Source: Bugula neritina
Taxonomy: Eukaryota; Bryozoa; Gymnolaemata; Cheilostomatida; Bugulidae
Assembly: GCA_964035545.1 (NCBI GenBank)
Contig: OZ037769.1
Span: 2,635,001-2,699,000, forward strand
Direction: 5' to 3'
DNA: 64,000 bases
The position numbers and the translations under genes were made by a program. This document shows positions 12,696 through 26,136 of the stretch, in pieces. Each line of letters starts with the position of its first letter. Within the stretch, counting starts at the first letter, position 1. The notes below the pieces were generated by a model. It saw only the letters and a program-made list of their open reading frames with translations, searched no databases and was not told the DNA's origin.

Positions 12696-15534
12696 ATGAT
12701 GTCGGGCAGCTATGCCGAGGTGGATTTACATATACTAGAAGAGATATGTGCTGGTCAGTACATAGATTCAACATTAGATGTGAAATATCCAGTGTTGGGT
12801 GTCACCGGGTCGAGTGAGTCAGCACCTGACATCATAGAGTCAGCGTTGAGGTTCGCTGAGGGGACATCTGATGCGGATGTGGCTTTACCAACTGTGCTAG
12901 GCAGCAATTTACAAGAGAGTGAAGGTATACATTTATTATATTCATGAGAAGATAACTGCTGAAGCCTACTTTCCCTAATGTTAGAGTGAGAGCTAGTAGA
13001 TTAGATAGTCAAACTAGAATAAGTCAGTTTAATATATAGTAGGACTAATATGTTATCATTGTAATTTAAAACTTAGGCAGTAGTTTGCTATATTATCAGT
13101 TAAGAGATAATATGACCTGACGGCAGCAACCCTTGGCTGCAGCACTAGTACTACATTTCTATGCTATGTTATTACTTAATATACTCTGTATAACTGCTAG
13201 TCATGATTTCTGTTTTATTTCTTTTAAGAAATATTATTATTCTATGTTACTTTTTATATTTGTTATGTAACTACTAGTTTCAGTTTTAGTTTTGTTTTGC
13301 CAATAGGCTATTCAGATGAATCCCGTGGGAATGATGAAGGTGAAACAAGTATTTTACCAACGACAATAGACGACTCCAAACTTTTAGAGGAAAGCAGTGT
13401 ATTTCAGAGTTTCTGGGTCTATAAAAGGTTTCCGAGGGGACCTAAAAGTCGGTCACTAGAGCTTACTGTCAAGACACCCACCAATCCTCATCGACCGATA
13501 AAGTTTGTAGATCCCGTATTCAGTGAAACCATCAACCGTAGACAGTCTATTGTCTCATCCGGTGCCATGAGACTCGGCGAAGGCAATGATATTTCCCCGA
13601 GTCCTGGAAAAATGCTGAGGCTTCAAAAAGAAATCTTGGAAACAACAGGAAAACTTTCGACGAATAAATCTGGCTCGTCGGGTAAACGTGGAAAACTGTC
13701 ATCAAGGTAAAACTAATGAAAGTGAAATCAATAAAAAATATTTGTGCACAAATCTATAGCAGTAAATGTTTGTAATACATAAGTTTCTAGCTGAGTGTAT
13801 TTTTATATAAGTTGTACAACGATACTACTCTTGCATGATGACCGCAGCACAATTGGTTTGTTAATCAGTGCTTGGAACTTCTTTAATCAGTGGGTAAACA
13901 AAGTCCTCTGTCACAACTTCATAAACAAGAAAAATGTTTGTATTAATTTTTTATTAAAATTAGAACTACAATTTTTACCAAATGCAAGCTTTCTGCTTCA
14001 CATAATATTATAGTTGTTAACATGCTGGAATAGTTTTACATAAAATTATTATTTAAAGAAAAAGTGTCTATAATAAACATTTCAAATCCTCAAAGAGTAA
14101 AAATGATGATAGATTAGTTATTTTGTCTTGAAGGCTTGCATTTACCACAGCATAACTCAAATAACACATTATTGTTTATTATACATGTGCTATACTATAT
14201 CACGTATACTGTTTACTGTGCTCCTGGTTTGAAATATCTTATTTCTAGGCTGTCACGACTCAAAAGATCAGCCAATCATGAAGCTAATAAAATCATTTTT
14301 CACGGACTTGAAGAAGAAAAAGGTGTATATCAAATATTAGTATAAACTTCTCAGTCTACTGGGGTATTTCACTGACTTTATGCAGGTCTTTTTTAAAGAG
14401 TTGTCTTATCATTGTGACTTAGTTTCTAACTGATAAACTGAAGAGTATGGCATCAGCGCTATATGCTAAAGTCCTTATCTATAATATTTATATGAAGTAT
14501 GAGCTGCTGCAGCTTATCTTATTCTAACTGTTCAAATTAGATAAAAACAAAATATATAATTATTTGAAATATAAAATTTTTACATGACTCATGACTCACT
14601 TATACTATATATAAATGTTGATGCATAACATTGAATGTAGACTGCTAATACACTGCTACAAATATATAATATACATAATTGTCTTAAATAGATTGAGATT
14701 AAATTATATTCTATAGCTCGCTGTTTATTAAATTTCATAAAATTATTGTGCATTAATATATTCAAAAATTTTGTTTAATGAAAGTGGCCAGCTAAAGTTA
14801 AATATTACATAAGCTATATTTAATTATAAACTACCTCACTGTCTTGATTTGTAACTAAATAATCAATGAGCGCATACATAATGCTGCTTAAACTTATATA
14901 TAACAAACATAAAAACAATTACCAGATATTTAAACTGCTATCAACCATTCATATTATGTATGTGAGTGACTGTACTTGCTTATATAATAATAAAAGTAAT
15001 AATAATAATAACGATAATGAATAATTTACTTCAACTTGAAAAATTAAGATTTTATTAATTTTTCAACTTAGAAAAAAATAATATGCATTAAATAATGTTC
15101 AGTTATATGAATTATTGCTATTATATGAGTGCATACTTACTTTTACTGTTTTAACCAAATTTGCAACACCAATCAGTGCATTTGAATAGAAGTTATTTTC
15201 TCTCGAGTTTACATAAAATTAATTATAACTCCTAATTACATAATAAATGACATTATTGTAACCACTGTTGCCAATGGTTTCCGGCTTTTTTACTGCATAC
15301 ATTATGTTAACAATTTTGCATTTTACAGATCAGCTGAGTGGAATTGTTAATTCAATCAAAAAGGTTCTTAGAAACTTGAATCTTCCCACCAGTTGCAAAA
15401 CTTTCCACCAATTTTTCTGCCAGCACCTAAAACTGCACACAACTAAAGTAGCTGGGAGACGAGGTGCCTATGTTGATGAGATTCTAAGTATGGAACAAGA
15501 AGTCATACTATATAAGCAGTCTGAAGATGATTAA
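12696..15534 (+). CDS. CREBRF: CREBRF/REPTOR-like bZIP protein, copy B
   Basis: Exons join 12696-12924, 13307-13706, 14249-14322 and 15329-15534, giving 302 codons and a TAA stop. The four-exon plan matches copy A. The shared module reads SFWVYKRFPRGPK, then LGEGNDISPSPGKM. The basic region is SSRLSRLKRSANHEANKI, and the tail is KVAGRRGAYVDEIL. The N-terminal exon is shorter and shows no clear similarity to copy A, so the pair is old and diverging. The basic region has Gly where bZIP proteins have the invariant Asn, and Ser where copy A has Cys. The intron after the basic region is phase 1 here but phase 0 in copy A. The initiator is the first of two adjacent Met codons; the upstream ATG at 12688 runs into a stop at once. 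Role: presumably a nuclear regulator like copy A; DNA binding on its own is uncertain. Confidence 0.83.
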
Positions 15535-15891
15535 TATGATAACATCTGTGCTCAGAGCTGTTGTAAAGTCACACACCACTAATCACGCCATGCAACTAAT
15601 ATATATTTTATAAATTGTTAATACTTGATATTATACTATACTGTTATAATCTTATATTTTACAGATAAGCATTATCACAGTTTAGCAATGCATGTATTCA
15701 TAAACGATATTTTGCTTTTCAGGTACAACTTCTTTTATATCAAACTTCAACATACATTATGTAATACTATTTTTTAAAATTTATTTTTGAGTATTTTACC
15801 AAACTGACACACACAGCTTAAACCATATTTATATACACATTTTTCATCAAAGCTAATTTAATTTTTTTTCATATCCTAATAAGTTTACAAT

Positions 15892-15897
15892 AATAAA
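15892..15897 (+). terminator. Possible polyadenylation signal of copy B
   Basis: AATAAA about 360 bases after the stop of copy B, in AT-rich sequence. Other variants nearby cannot be excluded. Confidence 0.4.
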
Positions 15898-17159
15898 ACT
15901 TAAATTAGTTATTTTCATATTTGAATAATATAATATTTTATTGTACTAAATGTTGCCTAAATAGCATATTATCTTCTCATCATAATTGAAACTTCGAATT
16001 TCTTTTAAAATTCAGCCCACATTGATCACTTGCTGACTATGATAAAGGCTGGCACAGTTAGTCATGGCTCAAGGTCCTTTCAACATCTGTTATTGACATT
16101 GGAAAATATTATGTGAAACTTGTTTCAGTTATAAGTTGCATGATTTCAAAGGTGACACTACATTCCTGGAAGAATATGGCATTTCAGTATTTAAGTCTTT
16201 TATTGTTCTAATACCTTCAGACGTCTAATATTATGCTGTAATCAATGCAAGAAGCAGTTTTGTTTTCAATTAGTGCTATTTATTAATTGCATCTGTTTTT
16301 TGCACCAAATGAAACAGTATATATCTCGTTTATTATTACCTAAAAATGCCATATTATTAAGACTCTGCATTTCACTCACATGTAACTTCACTTACCTAAT
16401 ATTTCAATGTTGTGAAAGAAAAGATCAAAAATATTGCGTATAATTTTCATGCAAAAAAAACAAACTGTAAAATTAAATCATCAATTAAAAATAGATTAAT
16501 AGCATGAACATATTTTTAAAAAGTCGTTGATGAGGTAGTAGAAATCTAGAGCAATAAAAAACAAAGCATTGTATAAATTTTGACCACTAAAATAAAATCA
16601 TAATATATATCATCATGATTTGACAATGAATACAAAATAGCTTAGGGAATTATAGCTAAACATTGTAAAAGTGCTTGATTAGTGGTATAAATGTTGTTAT
16701 TAAAAATATTTTTAACTTTCACAGAAAATAGTTTTTCATAGGAATCTTTATTTTTAAAATTTGTGAAACGAATTAAATACTGGATTGTTGTTAGGTAAGA
16801 GCATTTATTTGAAACATCAGTTTAAAATAGGTATATGAAATATGTTTTAGTTAATTCTTGAAATTAGATTGGTGAAATGTAAAAATGTCTGCAGTAGGTG
16901 TCGGATGCTTTTTGTAGTTTGAGCTAAGATTGAATTAAAAAAATTCAGTTTTCTTACTACAAGAGGCATTAGGAGCTCAAAAACACATTTGATAGTTGCA
17001 GCTGCATATTTTATGTGTTTTAGTTTGAGTGATATTTGCCTACACTACTGGCGACAATAATATTGGTATTATAATATGGCTTGGGAATTTTGTGGTGAGA
17101 CTTGGATTTCCAGTGTTGGGACAGGGAATTTCCAGTCACCTAAACCAATCGATTTAGGA

Positions 17160-17405
17160 ACATTCGCAACTATCGCTCAATTACGATCCGAAAGCTGGAG
17201 ACGCGAAAAAGCCTTAATATCCTCTTTTTGATTGGCTTGTTTTGAGTCACGTTTAATGTAAACAATAATTTTTACTGGATAAGGTTTCACATAAGTTGGT
17301 ACGGGAAAGATTTCACGATACAAACTTCTTCACAGCAGCGAGCAGAAATTTGGCGTAGATATCTACACACCCATAAACAAAAAACAAAAACTATCGACTT
17401 TTCAA
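17160..17405 (+). promoter_or_regulatory. Candidate promoter and untranslated first exon
   Basis: This patch is less AT-rich and less repetitive than its surroundings. It has an inverted CCAAT box (GATTGGCTTG near 17230), a forkhead-like GTAAACAATA near 17259, and ends TTTTCAAG before GTAGGTAAGT, a good 5' splice site. It could be the first exon of the zinc-transporter gene, with a first intron of nearly 9 kb. There is no transcript evidence. Confidence 0.25.
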
Positions 17406-17439
17406 GGTAGGTAAGTTTAAGTTTTATATATTAACTTGG

Positions 17440-18500
17440 ATATTATCTAACTCGATTAATAATTGATAAATGCGTAATCAATATCATGAAGTCTACAATA
17501 AGAAATAAAGTGTAAACAATCACAATGACAATGTTTATTAATATTATGAAATAAAAGTATTAAATAAAAATTAAATATTATTTTGAAGTTTATATATAAA
17601 TTAAAATTTATAATAATAATAATTATCATTGTATTCATAGTAATGACTATCACTATGAGATGGAGTTGAAATAATCGAGTGTAATCATAATAGTAATTAA
17701 TGATAATTGTTTGGTTAAAATAAATCGTAATCATAATGATCTTGGATCAGTATCACTATCACTATGAGTATGTCTATGTTCATTGGCATTATCACTGTCA
17801 GTGTCATTATGGTTGCTATTAGGCATTATGATTATCATTATGATATTGAATCTGACTATGATAAGGATATTATTAGCTGATTAGTGATACTCATACTGAT
17901 TAGTGATTATCATTATGGTTTAAGAATATTCATATTGATAATTGATTATCGTGACTGTATTACAAATATTTACGATTATCATTATTATTTTAGTCCTACT
18001 CTCTATTGAAATGAAAATGGCGATTCTTAGTTAATCTTTTTTCACGGTAATCACAATCACTAAGTCTAATCTATTAGTCATAATGTTAATTATAATGACA
18101 ACATTAATTTAAATTATAATTATAGTTATAGTACCACGACTAGCACTAGTGGTAGTAATGCTGCTAATGCTTATTATATATAGTTATTAGTTGTTGCTAA
18201 TAAATTATTTAATTTAATAATTCAAATTGAAATACTTAATGGTAGTTTTTGAGTTATACAGCATACAGTAAAACTAAGAGTTTACCAAATTAAAATAATG
18301 ATTGTAAAATTGAATAGTTTTAAAATCATATTCATTCCATATTTCATTTTACATTTATACTTGTTAAATTTACTGTTTTAATTCATAATGATGGTTTTTA
18401 TTAATTTTATAATTTTTATAATACTACCAATATGATATTGATAATAGTTAATGTTGATGCTCATATTTACTTAATCATAATGATTATAATGATCTTAATG
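17440..18500. repeat. Degenerate ATTATCATTATG-type simple repeat tract
   Basis: About 1 kb of slipped TTATGATTATCATTATGAT-like words on both strands, with no exact unit. It resembles the tracts near 39.1 and 56.2 kb. Long open frames here are low-complexity artefacts. Confidence 0.65.
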
Positions 18501-20781
18501 AATTGCTATTTTAAAATATTTAATCCTTGAGCGTTTACTGAGACAGTTGTCACAACTTTAAATTATATTTTAATTTAAAGTTAAACTGTATTAAAAGTTG
18601 AAATGAGTGTAAATTGCAAATTCACTAGTTACATAAATTTATTTTAAATATTTTTTACAGTTGACGTTGAGGTAATTTTAAATAAAGTTAGACTATTTGT
18701 TGCCATAGCTGTAGTACTTACTTATTTTTATATTACAAATCAATATATTTAATCATGAATTATTATCGTTTAGAATGTACATTTTATCGGCCCACTACAT
18801 ATTAAATACAGTCTGTCAAATAACCAAATGAGCAAATAGAGTAGTCAACTGACACATTGACTGTAAGCTAATTGTAAATATTTTGCTGCCAAAGAGGCAG
18901 TAAACAGAGCAGCTGAATAAGTAGTGCAAGAGTAAAAGTTAATAGCTAATTTGCATTGTATTGCAAAGTTATTGATGCTCGCTGAAGCATGATTTAGCAA
19001 GCTCACAAGATCAGGGTTAGTCTTTGTTAAAAATCATAGTAATTTCAACAGTGTCAAAATGTATGACTTTCAACCTTGTTTTATGGCTTGTCAATATCTG
19101 CAACTGTGGGTAATAGGTAGTCTGAAAATAGCCTATGAGACTTGGGCTATATTTGAATGAAAGAGGAGCTACACCCATCATAACTTTTTTGGGCATGAAT
19201 GAATTTTCTCTAAATGAAACATGTGTTTTATTCCTTGTATGTCTTAAAATGCCAACATTAATGAAATTATTACCACTCTGGTAGCTCTCTACTGAAAATA
19301 AATGCCTGTTATATGATTGTAATGGCCAATAACATGAATTCAAATAGTTCAAGTTATATACATGTGGTAATGATATTAATTTCGCATTCCTGCTTAATGG
19401 GTAAACGCAGGAAACACCTACTGCCAGTGTAATCCAAGTCATGTTTTGTTTATAGTCTACTGGTAAATTGAGGAGGGGTTTAACTAATAGCCCTGTCTGA
19501 TGACATAATCACCTGTCAACTTGAGACCAATCGCTATCCAGTAAGCCAAATACAAGGCAGCACCTCTACCTGATCAATAAATAGCTGTAGAGATAAGTTG
19601 AAATTAACTACTAAATACTCTTTGAAACAGCTACTTAGTTGTCTAAATGGGAATCCAGTTTGGTGTGACACAATTTTTTTCTCAGCAAAAGCCGCGACTT
19701 GATTTTTTGCTTCAACTCCAAGTGTTATTCAATTCGGCTTTGAAGTAGTCCTGATATTGAATGGGTATTCGTCTAGTGGCTTTGATGATTGCTGCTCCCT
19801 CATTATCTTCAGGCAGCAGTATGGAATACCGTTATTCTCAGCTGTTATGCAATACTATTGTTTTAAAGCTAAGCCAGACAGGAGCAAAGTACGGTCTTTT
19901 ATATAATAGACATGCTACAAAGTACACTGCGTATTTCTATATGTACACATCCACTTATGGTATACTAATTAGACCATTTCGCTTTGGCCCACTACTAATA
20001 ATAAGATGAATTACGTAGTGTTATCCTTAGTAGTATTATCCGTAGAATGAATACATAAAGTAGTGAATGATTCTCTATGTTAGATATTGAGCAGGTTGCG
20101 TTACATACATATAGCTTGTTGACCACCACTTTTATAAATTATATTGTATTTGAAATCACAAAAAGATTACACTAATCTATGATTTTTTTGAAAGTTATAT
20201 TACAAAAATTTATATGGTCACCTTTCACCACGGTGGTCCTGCGTGGGTGGCGGACAAAAATTTATATACAGTGTAAAAACATACTCTTCTGATGGTAATT
20301 TGACAATTTATAAAGGAATAGATTGAATCGCTGGCATTGGAACATAGTTCTTACACGAGATAGCCGCTACTATTGGCTAGGGTACTGGATGGAAATAGTA
20401 TCAGCAGGCTTGGAAAGCTAGCTCGGTGCATTTCTAAGAATAACTATAACTAAGTTTGGACTGTTTTAGTTGAAGTTGGTTGGTGGTATTAATCAAGTAC
20501 ATGGAGCACTTAAATTAACCTTCAGCTCACACGCATGGCCAATAAATGACAATTGTCAAACACTCCTGACATAAAAGAAGGTGGGTGGTTTTTTGACAAT
20601 TCAAAGGTTAATCAAAATCTTTAGCATTCAGATGAACAAAGAGAACACAATACATGGGATAAGTGTGTCTTATGTTTTGAAACGTCTATAGATTGGAACA
20701 GCTCAACGAGTTTTAGGTGTGAAAATGTTAGAAGAGAGTTAATTAGGAGTAAAATATGTTATACTTGGGTTAGCATATCCC

Positions 20782-20926
20782 CTACTACTGCTACTGCTAC
20801 TACTACTGCTGCTACTGCTACTACTGCTGCTACTAACTACTACTAGTACTACTAGTGTCTACTGCTGCTGCTGCTGCTGCTGCTGCTACCCTCTACTACT
20901 AAGACTACTACTGATACTGCTATCTA
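20782..20926. repeat. CTG/CTA trinucleotide repeat
   Basis: Interspersed CTA, CTG and ACT triplets include an uninterrupted run of eight or more CTG/GCT triplets at about 20862-20887. It is intergenic and shows no coding context. Confidence 0.9.
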
Positions 20927-23900
20927 TTCATTGCTACAGGGGTCCACTAAGAGATCATGGAATACTCTTCAATGTAGCCATTTTCAGTGCAGATAATTTC
21001 AACCAATGCAACTAACAACCAAGCAAAGTAAATACCACTTAATGCGTTATTGATTAATTCATTTCCTAATGATGATAACAGACATGAGATTGGCTTGCTT
21101 TCAAGTTTCACATAACGTTCACATTTCATCACTCTACGCCTGACTGCAATGTGAAACTCTACCACAATTAAGTCAGGTAGATTAACAGTGTAGACTGTAG
21201 AACAATATAACTCTAATATGCCCCCCTCCATTCACATGAGTAAATCAACAACTCTATGAAAATTAAACCCAGCAAAGTTTGTACACTTGAAAAACTTATA
21301 GTGGTATTGGTTTAGTCTTGTACTTTCTGTTAGTATGATAATTGCATGTGCATCGGAAACCCCCATGAGTCGTGAAGGTTTGCATTGTATGCTAAACACT
21401 GTGGAGACTGGAGAGATGCCTCTAGAGATATCAGGAGATATTTTTAGAGCTAGAGGATTTGAGCAAACAGGTTGTTAATGCACTCTTACCAGATGGGAAT
21501 CTCTATGAAAATTACAATTACTCACAATAGTCGTATTCACAATAGTTTAATCACAATTTGTTGTTTTCCCATTATGAAAAGTTCTAATATATACCGAGTT
21601 AGCTCATTTGCTCATTGATACTCTAACTTCCGGTACACATAATAAACTTTATCTGTGTTTTTGACTGTCCAAGTGGCTCTTGAATTTCTAGCCCATCCCT
21701 AATCGTCTCTTGATAGGGTCACCTGTCCATTTAGTTTGGTTTACGTACACATGGCTATGTTTATTCAACCTAGAAACTTAAATATTGCATAATAAAATCC
21801 TATTTAATTAAAGTATCTTACCCTTTGGCTCTCGTTGATACCTAACTAATAAGGAATCAAAAGCATTCACAAGATTATATAAGTAAATTCAGTCTGATAA
21901 AAAACACCACCTAATGCTAATCGTCTTTTTGAATTGTTCATATTTGATCAGGGAACATGGTTTTTCGTTCACTGTTCATTTTGTGACCTCAGTCAGTTGA
22001 ACTGTGATTCAATTTGAAAAAAACTTAGCCAACTGTAGATAATAACGTTATTTTTATAGCTAGACAGCTTATCTACAAGCCGAGGTGCCCTAAAAAAAGG
22101 TGGGTTAAGCAAATGCTCCGTTATTAAGCACATTTTAGCGTGCTACCCACAATCCCTTAGAACGTTTACTGCGCTAAATCAGTTTAACTGCTCTTTGCTC
22201 AAGTGCCTTGATAGGCACTCTTGTTCTAGCAATAATGTAACTTTACAACTGCAATAGTGTAAAGCACTATAATAATACGCTAAAACAAATATCTTTACAA
22301 TTGCATTATATAAATCACTATATTATGCTAAAACACATATTGTCTTTACAAATGGAATAATAATATGTGCCAACACAAAAATCTTTACATACTTGATTTA
22401 CTAAAATTCGCTGTTCTTGGTATAAGATGCTGTTTTATGTTCTTTTTCCATCTTTTGACGTGAAGACATGAAAAGGCAATATTTTATATTTGCTTTTATA
22501 CTTATTCTAAGTTGCTCGTGTAATTTTATATTATAATCAATCTATTAAGCTTACCTAAATCAAGCAACAGCAGAGAAAAAGAGAAAGTTTAGCAGCTGAA
22601 ATGTTTGTCATTAACTCACCACATGAATGGTTCTTACATAATATTCGCATCTGCTTTTAATTTAATTTTCTTGCATGTGATGCTATTGTATAATTATACT
22701 GCTTTACCCTACATATTATAACTAAAGAAGTTGTACCAGTTTCAGTGTTTTACAATAAACTACATTTCACCAAGTACAGCAAATCTAAAGCTGGTTGTTT
22801 GTATGGTCATTTACAGACCAATGGAAACTACTAAATGTACTCTAACCTTAACACCGAGTCATAGAAATAGTCTTGAGATGAAGTATGCATCTATATACTT
22901 TGTGTTTATTCTTAATTGGTGAAAACTATATGAACTGTTGACTATTTAGGAAAACCAGAAGTAAAAATCCCTAAACTTTGGAACTTAATATTATTTGCGT
23001 TTTATTTTACCATTTCTTCTTTTTGGAAAATTTACTCGGTAAAATTTCTGGTTGGAAAATTCTGGGTTGGTTTGTATGACTGATGAAGCCTACAAATCAA
23101 TAATTTACATTGTTTCTGATAATCAGTTCAATCAGTTCAATAGCTAAGACTAAGAATACACACATTGGCTATTATATATATTCATTTTCCGCTTGATTGT
23201 GGTAAACAATAGTCTACTTTCCATAATGCAGTTGCTGAAAATATTTTCTTTGTTTTGTATTCAAAATATCAACAACTAACAATCATACAACTAGTATAGC
23301 TTTGATTTTCAGGGGCTGATAACTTCAAAAACTGTTTATTGAGCCACTAAATAATAAGCCAACTAAAATTTGTTAGATGAAGCTGCTATACAGATTTAAA
23401 ACTTATATGTCTGTCCCCAAAATATATGAGTGCTGTTGTTTCTATAAAATTAATTACTTTTAGCAGCTGTTGAAGGTTGTGCTAAAGTTAATAAATTTAT
23501 TATTTACAGTTGAAATTTTCGCCAGTAGAACACTAGTATAGTTGTTAATTAGAAAACAAGGTTCATCTATGAAATTTAAACACCTTTTTTTGTAAAATAC
23601 AATCATTTATTATTTAATGTCTGTTTATTTTATTAATTCTTTATAGATTAGTTATTATTTTCGATGACTGGTTGAGGATATTGAAGTAAAATATTTGACA
23701 CTTTGTTTTCTATGATCATAAACTTGAAATTATTATGGTCTAGGAATCAATGATGAGCTAAGAAATCATGTTGTCTCTTATTTTAAATATTAGTTATTTT
23801 TAGTTAGTTTTATGCAGGTATGCAATATAATTCAGTCTGAGGGACAATAGAATCTGAATTAATGATTTTTTTCTTTAGTTTAGTTTAGATGACCAAACAT

Positions 23901-25697
23901 GTGATCACCATGAATTAAGAATTGTCTTGACATAAAATGTATGTAGTATTGTGAGCACATGGGTATAGTGTTGTGAACACATGTGCTGCAACATGTTTTA
24001 GCACCAGAGACGTCAACATGCTTTTAATATTTTAAAATTAATGTTATTAAATGCACGCAATTAGTTTACATAAAAATAATATATTAAAAGATACGGTTTT
24101 CTTATGAACTTTGTGCTGACATTATTATCTCATTTTTGGCATTCCATGACGTAAGACACTGAAATGACAGACTTTTAGTCTAGTAATAAATCATAAGGTT
24201 GACCATGGCACTCATATACTCGTAGTTGATTATGGCACGGCATTCATATTTTTTGTCATTACAAAATGTGTTGGTACAATTTTGTTTCTGATTATTCCTC
24301 CTATTGTCTGCCAGAAATATTATTATGCTGACAATCTGTTTGTAGAACTCCCCTTGGTAAAAAATGTTGAGAAATTGACTTTTTATGGTACATAGTCCAG
24401 TGTTGTTGGCTTCTTTTGTTTTAAATTTGTGTTACTTTGAGTGTCTGCCAAATTATATTAAATATAAATACTTAATTTGGATCTGACAGAAATATTTTGT
24501 ATTATGATTAATTGGCAAAATATTCAGGGTAGAGGCATGTTGCATTTTCTAAATGATTGATCTTTTTTACTTATTTATTACCCTATTCAATTTTTTGTTT
24601 TGATTTTCTCTATTCCGTTTGCAATACTTCAGCTCAGGTTGATCAAGTTTGTGTTAAATTTCATTAATAAGGGAAGGGGGGTTCTCTTCAATAGTGGAAG
24701 GGGAGGAGGGTCCTTTGAACAGTGGGAAGGATCTACTTTTTGTGTCATTTAATAAACATGCAACTAATCAATCTACAGCTTGCTGAGGTGTGACAACTCC
24801 AAATTCTCATGTGTAACCATCGGCTTGAAGTTTGGTTTTAACTACCGGGCTGACAACTTTCTATTTTCACATTCCTGATCTCTTTTGAACTTTTTCTAAA
24901 ATAGCTAGACTTCTCATCTACCCAAATAACAAAGTTTTAGCTGAGAATTGAACATATTAATTCTATAAGATGTGAACTCTGCCATGGTTGCCTTCCATCT
25001 TATTGTTTGCAGCTGTCTCTTATAGTTACCCAGTAACCTTTAGTAACACTTGGTGCACGCGCACCAGCATGGCCTGATCACGTGGTCTACCACAATAATA
25101 TATAACCAGTGGTGAAATTCATTGACACTTCAGTACATGCTTTCATTTCAATCATACTTCAAAATATTCTTCATAGGGTGAGTGTTGCATCTAAGGGTTT
25201 TAATTTTTTTTTTCAAGCAAAATATATTCTTTGCTTTGGGTTTATTTAAAAAATTGTGTTGGTTACCTTTATTTCGGTGTTTGACACTGCGAAGCCCCAG
25301 AGAACAAGTGCACCTGTTGGACTCATTCATGAGATGATTACTACTAGCTTCTATGAATTGAAATATTAAAGTTGTTAGTAACGGATAATTTAATTGAATA
25401 TTGTTGATACACACCATTTAAATAATACATTAATATGTGCTGGTAATTCATTCATGCTTTATATTTCATCTAATATATTATTTGTGTGGGCTGAGGCATA
25501 ATATAGATATGTTGGTCATTGACTAGTGCTACCCTTAGCAACATTGAAAGTTAAATTTGTTCAACCAACTTTCAAGTGCAATTTCAATATTTTCAATATT
25601 AATTTATTAGTAAGTGAAACTCTTCTTTGGAGTTATTATAAACTGTAGGCCCCTACTTACAGTTACTGGACCTACAGTTACTCTATTTACAGTTACA

Positions 25698-25941
25698 GTG
25701 CTTACTATACTTACTATACTTACTATACTTACTATACTTACTATACTTACTATACTTACTATACTTACTATACTTACTATACTTACTATACTTACTATAC
25801 TTACTATACTTACTATACTTACTATACTTACTATACTTACTATACTTACTATACTTACTATACTTACTATACTTACTATACTTACTATACTTACTATACT
25901 TACTATACTTACTATACTTACTATACTTACTATACTATACT
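25698..25941. repeat. 9-bp satellite (TTACTATAC)n
   Basis: About 26 near-identical tandem copies of TTACTATAC. Each copy on the minus strand reads GTATAGTAA, so the array contains GTAAGTAT once per unit, a perfect match to a consensus 5' splice site. The plus-strand open frame of repeated Thr-Ile-Leu is an artefact of the period being a multiple of three. Confidence 0.97.
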
Positions 25942-26136
25942 GTATCTGTTGAAACTTAGAGAAAAAAATTAGGTTACTTTTTGCTTTGTCTTTTTTAAAT
26001 GATCGTTAAAAAATTGTGTGCCCAAAAGTAGAAAAGTTTAATAATGCTGAAAATATTGCTGAACGTTCTACTTAAATTGTGAATGCAATAAATGGATAAT
26101 AAGCACAATTGTATTTTTTATGCAGGTTCCCTATTC

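Larger units (their letters stand above)
15535..26136. other. Long non-coding interval before the zinc-transporter gene
   Basis: About 10.6 kb without a supportable coding exon. A likely polyadenylation hexamer of copy B is at 15892-15897. A promoter-like patch lies at about 17.16-17.41 kb, followed by cryptic simple repeats to 18.5 kb, a CTG/CTA tract at 20.8 kb and a 9-bp satellite at 25.7 kb. A 5' untranslated exon of the transporter probably lies somewhere here, because its first coding exon begins with a 3' splice site (ending TTTTATGCAG, about 26125). Confidence 0.5.

Noticed and set aside
25614-25952. Open frame of repeated Thr-Ile-Leu
   Set aside because: It is only the translation of the 9-base satellite; a period divisible by three keeps any frame open.
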